From an uncultured Lachnospiraceae bacterium (GTDB taxonomy: Bacteria; Bacillota; Clostridia; Lachnospirales; Lachnospiraceae), in assembly GCA_902800325.1 (NCBI GenBank), contig CADCDW010000017.1:1-36025 (forward strand): a stretch of DNA of 36,025 bases, given 5' to 3'. This document shows positions 8,824-17,705 of the stretch, in pieces. Position numbers and translations under genes: made by a program. Within the stretch, counting starts at the first letter, position 1; every line of letters starts with the position of its first letter. The notes beneath the pieces were generated by a model. The model was not told the origin of the DNA. It made no database searches and saw nothing but the letters and a program-made list of their open reading frames with translations.

Positions 8824-8852
8824 ATTATATATACAATTATCGGTAATTGCAA
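8824..8852 (-). promoter_or_regulatory. Promoter of the OFA transporter with operator in the spacer
   Basis: On the minus strand TTGCAA (8847-8852) and a perfect TATAAT (8824-8829) are 17 bp apart. The spacer carries a palindrome CAATTA-TCGG-TAATTG (8834-8849) that reaches into the -35 box, the position of a repressor site. Confidence 0.65.
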
Positions 8853-8855
8853 GGA

Positions 8856-8898
8856 TTTTTACATTTTGTTTATTCAAAATTTTTTACATTTTGTTTAT
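8856..8898. repeat. Two 18-bp direct repeats upstream of the OFA promoter
   Basis: TTTTTACATTTTGTTTAT occurs at 8856-8873 and again at 8881-8898, a 25-bp period, immediately upstream of the -35 box. Identical, closely phased sites in this position suggest activator binding or a tandem UP-like element. Confidence 0.6.
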
Positions 8899-8951
8899 CC
8901 TGAAATTATTCATTTTAATAAAACATAGCAATACCTGTTAATAGTTCTTTA

Positions 8952-9725
8952 TTACTTTGCAGCCGAAAATGACCTGTCAGCAAAAAAACTGTCTATGGTA
9001 TTCATAAGTTCGGTTCTTCCCATAGATTTGAGGAGATATCCATCAGGTTTTTTATTTATGATTTTCATGACGCTCTCTCTGTCATTTTTACCTGTTAAAA
9101 ATATAACCGGTATATTGGTTATAAACGGATTATTTTTTATTCGTTCAAACACTTCATAACCATCCAGATCAGGCATATCATAATCCAGTAAAATCAAATC
9201 CGGTTTGTATCTGTCAAGATATCTGAGCGCCTCTCTTCCGGTACAGACACCATCAACTTTATAATCATCTTCAAGCCAAAGAGATGTAATTGAGATAAAG
9301 TCACTGTCATCGTCCACGAGCAATATACTTTTTGTTCTCTCATATTCTTTGTGCATATCAAACTGGTTCATAACACCTATCACCAATTCTCTTATATCTA
9401 TCGGTCTTTTGTAAGCACCTGCAATCCTTTGATTATTTTCAGTATTCATCGCCTCATTTACACAGCTTTCATCACCTATAATGCATATCGTTTTATTATA
9501 TTCATTGCACAAATCCGTAAGATATGTCATCCGCTGGGAAATCAATTCTTTAGAACCGGACGCATAATAAAGTATCATATCTGCAAAGCTTCTATGATTA
9601 TTGATATCATCTAAAGAATCGGTAACCTCAATCACATTAAATCCACTGTCCTTTAGGTTTTTTGTTATAGCCTGCGTTATAAATCCGTTTTCGGATTTTA
9701 TAAATAAAATAGTTCTATTTACCAT
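8952..9725 (-). CDS. Double-receiver response regulator (first receiver degenerate)
   Basis: This 257-residue protein joins two receiver-like domains and has no DNA-binding or enzymatic output. The N-terminal one (1-120) has the receiver fold pattern (TILFIKSENGF, ICIIGDESCV, YKRPIDI) but lacks the acidic pair and the phosphorylatable Asp. The C-terminal one (133-250) is complete: acidic residues LLVDDD, Asp181 in LLDYDMP, Thr211 in FLTGK and Lys233. It is the last gene of the phosphorelay cluster, 25 bp behind the receiver-HPt gene, and GAGGA precedes its ATG. Such proteins act as phosphate sinks or as protein-protein switches; the partner is unknown. Confidence 0.85.
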   Translation of the reverse strand: MVNRTILFIKSENGFITQAITKNLKDSGFNVIEVTDSLDDINNHRSFADMILYYASGSKELISQRMTYLTDLCNEYNKTICIIGDESCVNEAMNTENNQRIAGAYKRPIDIRELVIGVMNQFDMHKEYERTKSILLVDDDSDFISITSLWLEDDYKVDGVCTGREALRYLDRYKPDLILLDYDMPDLDGYEVFERIKNNPFITNIPVIFLTGKNDRESVMKIINKKPDGYLLKSMGRTELMNTIDSFFADRSFSAAK

Positions 9726-9750
9726 ATTCGCTTATCCTCATATACTGTAT

Positions 9751-10806
9751 CTATATTTCAAAAATATTTCTCAACGCTTCCCAATCAAGCTTCTTAACAG
9801 CTTTTTTAATTCTTCCTATCTTTATTTCATCGTCTTCCTTAAGCTTATAATCAGCAAGCGCGTCTAAAACCATTTTAATACTCCCTGCATCATAGCAATA
9901 AACAAATTCTGTCATAGACATATAAGCATCATTTAGCGTTTCATCTGAAATCGGTGGAAGAATCTTTTTGCTATTATCTTCACTTATTATAACCTCATCA
10001 AAAATCCTTAAAAGCGGTTGCTTAAATGATACGTATAAATCAATAAGCATATCCGTTTTTTCTTCTATAATTTTCGTATCACCTGTCTTGCCGGCATTTT
10101 CAAGCTGTGCAGCAAGCTTCGACAATTCTTTTAGTCCAACAAGCCCGGCTATGCTCTTTAACGAATGAACCCTTAAAGTATACATCCGGATATTGCCCTT
10201 AAGAAGATAATCCCTTATCTCCTTTGCTTTATCATCTATAGATGAAACAAATATCGTCAATGCGTTTATATAATCGTTGGCATTATCGCAATTCTTGATA
10301 CCTTCATCTATGTCAATACCCGATACTTCAAAAATCCATTTTGGAAGAATTTCTTTTTCCTTTTTCAATCGGATAGATTTTTGTTCTTCACTTTCTTCCT
10401 TCTTATCCTGTAAATCGTACCTTTCAGATAAGAATTTTTTTAAAATCTTCGATAATTCATCCGGTTCTATAGGCTTATTTAAAACCGCATCAAAGCCTGC
10501 TCCTTCATAATCTTCCTGTCCCTCTGTGGGCTCATATGCAGTATAACAAACCACCGGGATACCTGCATTTTTCGAACCGGACACTGCTTTTAACTCCTTT
10601 AATGTTTCATATCCGTCCTTATCCGGCATGTGATTGTCAAGAAAAATCATATCGAAGGATTTTTCACTGAATTTCTTTATGCATTCTTCTCCGTCTGCCA
10701 CAAGCTCACTTTCTACTCCATAAGCCATAAGCAGAGACTTTAGCATGATTCGGTTTATCTCCATGTCATCGCATACAAGCACAAGCGGCTTTTTTTCTTC
10801 TGTCAT
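9751..10806 (-). CDS. Receiver-HPt phosphorelay protein
   Basis: The 351-residue protein has a receiver domain (8-125) with acidic pair VCDD, Asp57 in LDNHMP, Thr89 and Lys111, followed by an acidic/Lys-rich linker and an HPt domain (about 165-260) with the phosphorylatable His214 in VHSLKS. The C-terminal 90 residues form an unassigned helical tail. It can therefore both accept and pass on phosphate and fits as an intermediate in a relay starting at the hybrid kinase upstream in the same run of genes. Its ATG overlaps the stop of the membrane protein gene by one base (TAATG), implying coupled translation. The receiver keeps all key residues. Confidence 0.87.
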   Translation of the reverse strand: MTEEKKPLVLVCDDMEINRIMLKSLLMAYGVESELVADGEECIKKFSEKSFDMIFLDNHMPDKDGYETLKELKAVSGSKNAGIPVVCYTAYEPTEGQEDYEGAGFDAVLNKPIEPDELSKILKKFLSERYDLQDKKEESEEQKSIRLKKEKEILPKWIFEVSGIDIDEGIKNCDNANDYINALTIFVSSIDDKAKEIRDYLLKGNIRMYTLRVHSLKSIAGLVGLKELSKLAAQLENAGKTGDTKIIEEKTDMLIDLYVSFKQPLLRIFDEVIISEDNSKKILPPISDETLNDAYMSMTEFVYCYDAGSIKMVLDALADYKLKEDDEIKIGRIKKAVKKLDWEALRNIFEI

Positions 10807-11948
10807 TACTCACCCTCCTTTAAATCCTCTATAACTTCTGCATCTTTTATATCGCCTGTATCGTCAGCATCTTTTATATCGCCTATATCATCTGTATCTT
10901 CTATATCATCTATATCTTCCTGTTCCGGCTTTTCATCAACCGGTTTTAGCTTTTTTACGCCCCTGACCATTACAACAATCATTATAAGCATAATACATGC
11001 AATATACATTTTTAGGGTTCTTAGATATGTTGCAACTCCGAATATATGCAGCAATGTCAGTGCAATGATAAGCGACACAATTATATATCGTTCTACCTTA
11101 AACATTTTTACAAATTTATCCAGATATCCAAGTATTAAAATCGGAAGAATTAAAACCGCTATATCTCTTATATAATACTGTCCTACAGGATTCTTAATTA
11201 TATATGTACTTACCGATAAGGAAGTCAAAAAATATAACGAAGTTACAACTGACAAGATTCCTATAAAACAGTAACCGGAGACACTTTTGTTTTTTAACCT
11301 TCCCACTGCAAAAAAAGCCAATATAATCAATCCAAATATAAACAATACGCATCCTGACACAATTGCATAAATTTCTAAACTTATATATTTATTTATAAGG
11401 TCTTTTTTTGTTCCCAGACCAAAAGTATAGTTTTTCAAAAACCTGTTTTCATAAGAGGTTTCAATCCTTATGGTTATTGAACCTTTAGCATCTTGCGGTA
11501 TTTCTATAAAATGAACAGAAGAACCCGGTGAATCTCCCACAATCGGCTTTTTGCCAAAATGATACACTCTGTCAGTTAAATTATAGGAATTGTCCTTTGA
11601 AAATATATCCGTATTTTCATCAGATGCATTTATAGTTTCCGAAATATATACGTCCACATACGAATCATCAGTTTTAAAGGATAAGGTTTTCCCGCGCATA
11701 TCTTCAGTTATATTGTGCGTGGCTGCAAGGATATATACATTGCTCTTGCTATTGTCATAGTAAGTAGCTATACTGTTGGAATTTTTAATCTTAATGGATA
11801 TAATATAATTCCAGTTATCATTTATTTCATCCATACCTGTTTTACCAGATACATCTGTTTTTTTCGTAATAAGCGAAGCAATAAATGTAATAAGTATAAG
11901 CAAGCCTGCACATATGCCAATTATAAGCCTGTTCTTTTTGTTGTTCAT
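10806..11948 (-). CDS. Membrane protein, sensor-like with acidic tail, no effector domain
   Basis: This 380-residue protein has an N-terminal anchor helix (9-27), an extracytoplasmic beta-rich region (about 35-185), five further hydrophobic helices (about 190-325) and a highly acidic C-terminal tail rich in Asp/Ile. The layout resembles the 7TMR-DISM-type sensors that in Butyrivibrio relatives usually continue into a GGDEF or kinase domain; here none follows, so it may signal through a separate partner or be truncated. The tail is coded by imperfect 27-bp repeats (10840-10893). It sits between the HPt gene and the receiver-HPt gene and is translationally coupled to the latter, which suggests that it is the membrane input of the relay. 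Confidence 0.6.
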   Translation of the reverse strand: MNNKKNRLIIGICAGLLILITFIASLITKKTDVSGKTGMDEINDNWNYIISIKIKNSNSIATYYDNSKSNVYILAATHNITEDMRGKTLSFKTDDSYVDVYISETINASDENTDIFSKDNSYNLTDRVYHFGKKPIVGDSPGSSVHFIEIPQDAKGSITIRIETSYENRFLKNYTFGLGTKKDLINKYISLEIYAIVSGCVLFIFGLIILAFFAVGRLKNKSVSGYCFIGILSVVTSLYFLTSLSVSTYIIKNPVGQYYIRDIAVLILPILILGYLDKFVKMFKVERYIIVSLIIALTLLHIFGVATYLRTLKMYIACIMLIMIVVMVRGVKKLKPVDEKPEQEDIDDIEDTDDIGDIKDADDTGDIKDAEVIEDLKEGE

Positions 11949-12003
11949 AACACTTATCCCGATAAAAAAGCCGATAAAAACACCGGATTAATATCTTGCC
12001 TTT

Positions 12004-12342
12004 CTACATAAGACTTCTTAATTCTTCTCTCCTGCCCTCAATCTCCGCTTCAAGTACAGAGTAATCCATATCAGTCCCTGCTCTTAAAAGCTCAGTTATC
12101 TCAACCACCTTATCGTATATAGGGGTTAATGCAAGATTACCAAGTACACCTTTTAGGGCATGAGCCGCCTCAAATGCTTCGTCAAGATTACCTTCTTCAA
12201 GAGCATTCCGAAGCTTATCAAAGTTCTTTTCATCAACTACCGTTCCGGCAAGTCTGAGATATAAAGCCTCATTATTTATACATCTTGTAAGCCCCTCCTC
12301 CACGTTTGCACCATATTTTTTTAACGCATCTATAGTAAGCAT
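12004..12342 (-). CDS. Stand-alone HPt domain protein
   Basis: The protein has 112 residues and is one HPt four-helix bundle. The phosphoacceptor is His61 in AAHALKGVLGNLAL, a close match to the HPt core HxLKGxxxxxG. I place the start at the ATG complementary to 12340-12342 because AAGGAG lies seven bases upstream; the frame is open for 16 more codons without a ribosome site. HPt proteins shuttle phosphate between receivers, here plausibly from the second receiver of the hybrid kinase to the receivers of the GGDEF-EAL protein or the receiver-HPt protein. The helix-rich C-terminus EAEIEGRREELRSLM ends the domain normally. Confidence 0.9.
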   Translation of the reverse strand: MLTIDALKKYGANVEEGLTRCINNEALYLRLAGTVVDEKNFDKLRNALEEGNLDEAFEAAHALKGVLGNLALTPIYDKVVEITELLRAGTDMDYSVLEAEIEGRREELRSLM

Positions 12343-12408
12343 ATTTATTCTCCTTCCGTAACTATCTTTTATAATTTCAAAAATAAACAAACAACTTTAA
12401 TCTGATTT

Positions 12409-14109
12409 TTACTCTTTTTGCAATTCTTTTTCTATAAGTATATTAAATTCTTCAGGAGAAAGTGGCTTTGAAAAATAATAGCCCTGAATAATGTCACAAC
12501 CTCGGTCTCTGAGCGTAGTATATTGCGCTTCCTCTTCTACACCCTCCGCTATTACCGGCACCCTCAGAAGCTTCGCTATATCAAGTATTATCTCCACAAG
12601 CTTAAGATTCTTATAATCAAGCATCATATTTCTGATAAATTTCATATCCATCTTTAAGACATCTATAGGCAGTGTTGTAAGCATATTTAATGATGAATAC
12701 CCTGAACCAAAATCATCAAGTTCTATTTTAAACCCTTTTTCCCTGAGCTTATTAACCACATCTATCAGGTCATTTACGTTATCGGAATACGCCGACTCAG
12801 TTATTTCAAGCATATACTCGCTTGTAGAAAGACCATACTTTTCAACAAGGCCTATAAGCTTATCAAAGAGCTTTGGTTCATATATATCTATACGGGATAC
12901 ATTTACGGATACAGGTATGGTAACATCATACCTGTCCTTCCATTTCCTTATCTGACATGCGGCTTCTTCCCAAACATAATTATCAAGCTGACGTATAAGT
13001 CCGTTACCCTCAAAAAGAGGAACAAAATCACCGGGACTTATCATACCAAGTTCGGGATGCTTCCACCTTATAAGTGCCTCCGCACTTGACAATTTTGGTC
13101 TTGCACCTGTCACATTGAACTTCGGCTGATAATAAACCATAAGCTGTTTTTCTGTAATCGCCGTATAAAAATCTCTTATAAGCTTCTCTTCATAAATAGA
13201 CTTTTCGTACAGACTTTTATCATAATATGCAACATTCATTGTATAATCTTCTCTTATTCTGTTGCATGCTATGACTGCCCTGTCATACCACATCTCCGGA
13301 CTTACGTTCTTATCGACATCAGGATATACACCAAGTCTTACTCTTATATTGTGTGTACCGGTTCTTTCGTAAATCTGTTTGTTAATTATCTCAAGTACAT
13401 TGTGCCCATATATCTCTTTATGTTCAATATATACATAAAATGTATCAGCATTAACCCTGCTGGCTAATCCGCCCTTCATGCTTTCTATCATATCCTGCAG
13501 TTCATTTGCAACAAGGACAAGAATCTCATCACCAAAATCTCTTCCGTATATCTCATTGATAAGATGAAAATGATCTATATTTAAAACAACCGCATCCATC
13601 TTGGTATCAGGTGCATATTGCTCTATACGGGAAATGTATCTCAAAAAATACTCTTTTGTATATAAGCCTGTAAGAGAATCTTTTTCTGTCGCCCTAATTA
13701 TATTTTTATCTTCCGCAAACTCTATAATTCTTTCTGCCCTGGCAAGTATAACCTCCGGCATATCATAAGGTTTAGTTATGAAGTCGATTGCACCAAGCTT
13801 TATACTTTCAATCTATGCATCTTTTTCGGATGTCATAACAATTATCGGAATTCTCTTGAGGAGTTCATCCTCCTTGCAAAGCTTTATAACATCAAAACCA
13901 TCCATCTTTGGCATAATTAAATCAAGCAGCATAAGAGCAAAATCATATGGTCGTTTTCTTAAAATTGCCATTGCCTGCTCTCCATCTTCGGCATACGTCA
14001 CATCATAAAATTCACTAAACACATTCCCAAGTATTTCTCTGTTTAGATATTCATCATCAACAATAAGTATATGTTTTTTAAACCCGTCCTTTTTCTTAAA
14101 TCTTTTCAT
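12409..14109 (-). pseudogene. Receiver-GGDEF-EAL protein interrupted by an in-frame amber codon
   Basis: Read through a TAG at 13813-13815, this is one 566-codon gene: receiver (1-120; acidic pair VDDE, phospho-Asp in LLDLIMP, Thr in MTSEKDA, Lys in TKPYD), GGDEF and EAL. The residues just after the TAG (IESIKLGAIDFITKPYD) complete the receiver, so no other change is needed. The GGDEF motif is degenerate (RDFGDEI), suggesting no cyclase activity. The EAL domain keeps AEALIRW, DDFGSGYSS and AEGVE and should hydrolyse c-di-GMP. AAGGGA precedes the first ATG, which overlaps the previous gene by 14 bp. The downstream part could restart only at an ATG (13759-13761) without ribosome site. Nonsense mutation, sequencing error or readthrough are possible. 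Confidence 0.85.
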
Positions 14110-14824
14110 TTCTTATTCCCTTCTCGTTGCTTATAAGCACATGATTAATAGTTTTAAGCATTACCTCAACGTCTATCGGCTTGGCTATATGTTCCTGCAT
14201 TCCCGCCTCGATAGCCGCCTCCTTGTCCTCCTTAAATGCGTTTGCAGTCATGGCAATAATCGACACCTTAGACTTCTCTTTATCCCCAAGCTCTCTGATA
14301 GCACGAGTTGCCATATATCCGTCCATTACCGGCATCTGAATATCCATTAACACAAGATCATAATAGCCTGCGTCTGCCTCGCTTACCTTATCCACGGCTT
14401 CTTTTCCATCCTCGGCAGTATCCACAATAAATCCGGCCTGAGTAAGAATCATATTGGCAATTAACAAAATTCTGATTACAATAAAAAGTGCTGTTCCGTT
14501 TAAGAAAACAATAGTCAGATAAGAAAGGCATAAAAACCACGAGCTGATAAATGCATGATCTCTTCCGAACGCCTCCTTAGTATATGCATAAATTCCTCCC
14601 GTCATGGAGCTGCGGCTCATAAGATATGCAAGGTTATATCCGATAACAAGCATAATCACCATGCCCAGTATAATAACTATGACTGTACCGGCCGGACCTG
14701 CAACAGGAAGAAGAGTAGTTCCGGGCATGGCAAATACGCCCCAGCCCACCATACAGCCAAAAGCCATAGCCCATACATCTATTCGACAAAGGTATTTGGA
14801 ATCTTTTTTACCATCCTGTTCCAT
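14096..14824 (-). CDS. Truncated APC-family permease fused to a receiver domain
   Basis: Residues 1-120 are the N-terminal three helices of an amino acid/polyamine (APC) permease: WAMAFGCMVGWGVFAMPG, a PVAGPAG loop, and SRSSMTGGIYAYTKEAFGRD. Without a linker the protein enters a receiver domain at about residue 120 (RILLIANMILTQAGFIVDTA, then EDGKEA), with Asp161 in LMDIQMP, Thr193 and Lys215. The first receiver strand joins directly to helix 1, so the acidic pair that binds Mg2+ is missing and phosphorylation is doubtful. This looks like an in-frame deletion in an ancestral permease-histidine kinase-receiver protein. AGGAGG lies 12 bases before the ATG, a long spacing. Located between hybrid kinase and GGDEF-EAL genes. 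Confidence 0.82.
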   Translation of the reverse strand: MEQDGKKDSKYLCRIDVWAMAFGCMVGWGVFAMPGTTLLPVAGPAGTVIVIILGMVIMLVIGYNLAYLMSRSSMTGGIYAYTKEAFGRDHAFISSWFLCLSYLTIVFLNGTALFIVIRILLIANMILTQAGFIVDTAEDGKEAVDKVSEADAGYYDLVLMDIQMPVMDGYMATRAIRELGDKEKSKVSIIAMTANAFKEDKEAAIEAGMQEHIAKPIDVEVMLKTINHVLISNEKGIRNEKI

Positions 14825-14890
14825 TAGTCAATAAAACCTCCTGCTTCATACAAATTCATTTTTTTGAATTCTTTACATGTGAATAATATA

Positions 14891-17407
14891 TTATTTTAGC
14901 AAGCTTTCCAGCGTTTCAAACAGATTATCAGGCTCTACCGGTTTACTAAGATGAGCATTAAGACCTGCCTGCATACTTCTTTGTACGTCCTCGTCGAAAG
15001 CATTTGCCGTAAGCGCAATTATCGGGATAACCTTTGCATCAGCTCTATCCATTGCTCTTATAGCTCTGGTAGCTTCAAGTCCATCAAGTACCGGCATTCG
15101 CATGTCCATAAGTATTGCATCATAATAGCCTTCTTCTTTCTCCCGGAACATATCAACCGCAATCTGACCATTCTCGGCGCGCTCAACCTCCATTTCACGC
15201 ATAGCAAGCACCATAGTCATTATATCAGCATTTATCACAACATCCTCCGCAAGGAGAACCCGGCGTCCCTTAAGGTTAATTTGCATATGAGGATTATTTT
15301 TGTTCTTTCTTTTAAATGCTTCTTTAAACTCATCCATTACATTTGAAGCAAAAAGAGGCTTTGCCACAAATGTATCAACTCCAGCCTGCTTCGCTTCCTC
15401 TGCCACATCATCCCAGTTAAATGAAGTAAGGATAATGATGGCAAGCTCATCACCCACAATTTTCCTTATTTTTCTGGTAGTTTCTATGCCATCCATATCA
15501 GGCATCTTCCAATCTACCAGAATAAGATTATATGGTTCTCTTCTGGCATAACGAACCTTTACCATCTCCAACGCTTCCATTCCGGAAAAGGCGATGTCAC
15601 AATTAATACCCACCTGTCCAAGAACAAGCTTTGCGTGTTCACAAGCTACCGGATCGTCATCTATTACAAGAACAACCATATCCTGAGGCGAAAGCTCATC
15701 TATACTTTCTCCTGTACACCTTCTGTTTGAATTCTTGAGCGTAACCGTAACTGTGAATGTAGTTCCCGCGCCTTTCTCACTCTCAACCTCAATATTACCA
15801 TTCATCAGTTCAACAAGCCTTTTGGTTATAGGCATTCCAAGTCCTGTGCTTCCATACTGATTGGTGGATGAAGTATCCTCCTGTGAAAAAGCATCAAATA
15901 TCTTAGGAAGATATTCCCTACTCATACCGATTCCCGTATCCGACATAACAAACTTGAGCGTGCAGTTGCCCTCAAATCTTGTTATCTCCTCAACAGTCAT
16001 GGATACCTTTCCTCCCTGTGGAGTAAACTTTACCGAATTACCCAAAATATTAATAATTATCTGTCTTAACTTTATCGAGTCACCTATATAATATTCTCCT
16101 ATATTTCCACTTATGGTACTGTCAAAGGTCAGTCCTTTATTTCGGCACTGAGCACCGATAATGGCGTTAACCTGTTCCATGAGTTTTGAAAAAGAGAATT
16201 CCTCACTATGAATAATCATACGTCCCGATTCAATTCGTGACATATCAAGAATATCATTTATAATGCTTAGAAGATGATGAGCCGAAGTTCCGATTTTCTC
16301 AAGATATTCCTTTGTCCTGTCAGATATATCCGCATCAGAAAGAGCTATGTTATCTAAACCGATTATAGCATTCATAGGAGTTCGTATCTCATGACTCATA
16401 TTTGATAAAAATGTAGTCTTTGCTTTATTTGCCTGCTCGGCGGCAGTAAGAGCGTCACTCAATGCCTTAGTCTGAGCCAGACTCTTTCTTGTCTCAGCAT
16501 CTACATCAGTAAAACAGGCTCCGACTGCATGAACTATATGGTCATCTCTGTCTTCGGGATGACGAACCCCGGCAAATCTAACCATTTCATAAGATTGACT
16601 TCCACGCCTGTCAACCATATAAATAAACGAAATAACTCTGTTATCCTTAAGTTCTTCTCTTATAGAATCCGGATGTATAAACTTTAGAAATTTATCACGA
16701 AATTCTTCCGTAATATATTTTTTTGCATAATCGGTAAAAGTTTCAAGATATTTGAATCTTTCACCCACCTCAAGAGAATCCTCCAAATCTGTATGTGACT
16801 GATAACATACACCCTCATTGGTATCAAGCTCAACATAATAAACGCTCCAATAATCAGAAGCAAGTGCTGTTATAAGTTTGTCCTGTTCCGCCTTTTCCCG
16901 TTGCTCTTCAAGAAGCTTTTCCTGCAGCTTAAGCTTTTCCTCCATATCCTGTTGCTTTGCCTCAAGCTGAGCCTGCTGCACCTTAGCATCTATTTGCTCT
17001 TTCTTATCTGTTATATCAGAAATAAAAACATAAAAAATACCGCCATAGCTTTCAGTCTGGGTAAAATGACCATAATCATCCACCCATCTTATCTGACCAT
17101 CTTTTCTTACAATACGGTATTCGACGTAATCAAAATTATCATCGCTTTCTTCAATCTGTTGATCTATGGATTGATTTACACATGCAAAATCATCAGGATG
17201 TACCATGCCCCTGAATGTGTAACCTGTTAATTTTTTAAAATCATCTAAGTCATTACAACCATAGATATTAAAGGTGGCCTTATTGGCATATAACAGTTCA
17301 AACGGTTCGGAAGCCTTATATATAAAAAAACCTCCCGGCATATGACGACCTATCTCTTCAACGATAGTCATCGTTTTTTCATTAAGTTTAAAATGTTCCC
17401 CAAACAT
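14891..17407 (-). CDS. Cytosolic hybrid histidine kinase (PAS-PAS-like-HisKA-HATPase-receiver-receiver)
   Basis: The 838-residue protein has no membrane helix. Order: PAS domain with PAC part (about 20-135), a coiled coil (138-180), a second PAS-like region (185-300), HisKA with His339 in NMSHEIRTPMNA, HATPase with NILGNSVKFTP, DTGIGM and GSTGLGM (445-560), receiver 1 with Asp632 in LVDWKMP, and receiver 2 with Asp768 in LMDMRMP. Both receivers keep their Thr/Ser and Lys residues (TSF/AKP; TANAF/SKP). It heads the phosphorelay cluster and probably senses an internal signal through PAS. AAGGAG lies five bases before the ATG; the promoter at 17469-17497 uses a -35 box located inside a 39-bp repeat. 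The HPt partners are encoded downstream. Confidence 0.93.
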   Translation of the reverse strand: MFGEHFKLNEKTMTIVEEIGRHMPGGFFIYKASEPFELLYANKATFNIYGCNDLDDFKKLTGYTFRGMVHPDDFACVNQSIDQQIEESDDNFDYVEYRIVRKDGQIRWVDDYGHFTQTESYGGIFYVFISDITDKKEQIDAKVQQAQLEAKQQDMEEKLKLQEKLLEEQREKAEQDKLITALASDYWSVYYVELDTNEGVCYQSHTDLEDSLEVGERFKYLETFTDYAKKYITEEFRDKFLKFIHPDSIREELKDNRVISFIYMVDRRGSQSYEMVRFAGVRHPEDRDDHIVHAVGACFTDVDAETRKSLAQTKALSDALTAAEQANKAKTTFLSNMSHEIRTPMNAIIGLDNIALSDADISDRTKEYLEKIGTSAHHLLSIINDILDMSRIESGRMIIHSEEFSFSKLMEQVNAIIGAQCRNKGLTFDSTISGNIGEYYIGDSIKLRQIIINILGNSVKFTPQGGKVSMTVEEITRFEGNCTLKFVMSDTGIGMSREYLPKIFDAFSQEDTSSTNQYGSTGLGMPITKRLVELMNGNIEVESEKGAGTTFTVTVTLKNSNRRCTGESIDELSPQDMVVLVIDDDPVACEHAKLVLGQVGINCDIAFSGMEALEMVKVRYARREPYNLILVDWKMPDMDGIETTRKIRKIVGDELAIIILTSFNWDDVAEEAKQAGVDTFVAKPLFASNVMDEFKEAFKRKNKNNPHMQINLKGRRVLLAEDVVINADIMTMVLAMREMEVERAENGQIAVDMFREKEEGYYDAILMDMRMPVLDGLEATRAIRAMDRADAKVIPIIALTANAFDEDVQRSMQAGLNAHLSKPVEPDNLFETLESLLK

Positions 17408-17468
17408 ATATACTCCTTGTGCAATCTCTCAAATATTTTTAATAAAAAAGTTGACAAGATACATCATT

Positions 17469-17497
17469 ATTATACCTTATCAACTCTTTAATCGCAA
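17469..17497 (-). promoter_or_regulatory. Promoter of the phosphorelay cluster
   Basis: Minus-strand TTGCGA (17492-17497) and TATAAT (17469-17474) are 17 bp apart, about 60 bp before the kinase start. The -35 box is part of the repeat at 17488-17526, while the -10 box lies in the loop of an inverted repeat AGTTGATAAG/CTTGTCAACT followed by TTTTTT, a terminator-like structure for transcripts arriving from upstream. Confidence 0.6.
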
Positions 17498-17526
17498 GGA
17501 TTGAAAACAACAAGTGAATTTTCAAT
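17488..17526. repeat. 39-bp direct repeat, copy A
   Basis: Identical over 39 bp to 18219-18257, in the same orientation and 731 bp apart. Each copy contains an inverted repeat ATTGAAAA-N11-TTTTCAAT. The pair flanks the nuclease-like gene at 17667-18191, as would target or attachment-site duplications of a small inserted cassette. Only two copies are present, so it is not a CRISPR array. Confidence 0.85.
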
Positions 17527-17592
17527 TCCTGCAGTCATGAAGGCAGAGACCTGCTCTTTTAATCACACTTGGAAAGGATGGCAAAATTTCTA

Positions 17593-17622
17593 TTGACACC
17601 CACTCCGGATTTGTGTTATAGT
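17593..17622 (+). promoter_or_regulatory. Strong plus-strand promoter inside the repeat-flanked segment
   Basis: TTGACA (17593-17598) is followed at 18 bp by TATAGT (17617-17622) with an extended -10 TG (17614-17615). The predicted transcript runs antisense into the 3' end of the nuclease-like gene. Confidence 0.55.
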
Positions 17623-17628
17623 TTTTGG

Positions 17629-17705
17629 AAAGAGAAATGGGTTTTTTACCGTATGTGTTAAGTTCCTTAACAGCTAGGCGGGTTGCTCGTTTCTTTTTTT
17701 ATTTT
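17629..17705 (+). ncRNA. Predicted short antisense transcript
   Basis: From the extended -10 promoter the transcript would contain the hairpin TGTTAAG-TTC-CTTAACA (17656-17672), which covers the stop codon of the opposite gene, then a weaker hairpin GCGGG-TTG-CTCGT and a T7/T5 run (from 17694). A short open frame starting MGFLPYVLSSLTARR is possible inside it but continues into clear antisense sequence. Either a small antisense RNA or a short peptide gene. Confidence 0.35.
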
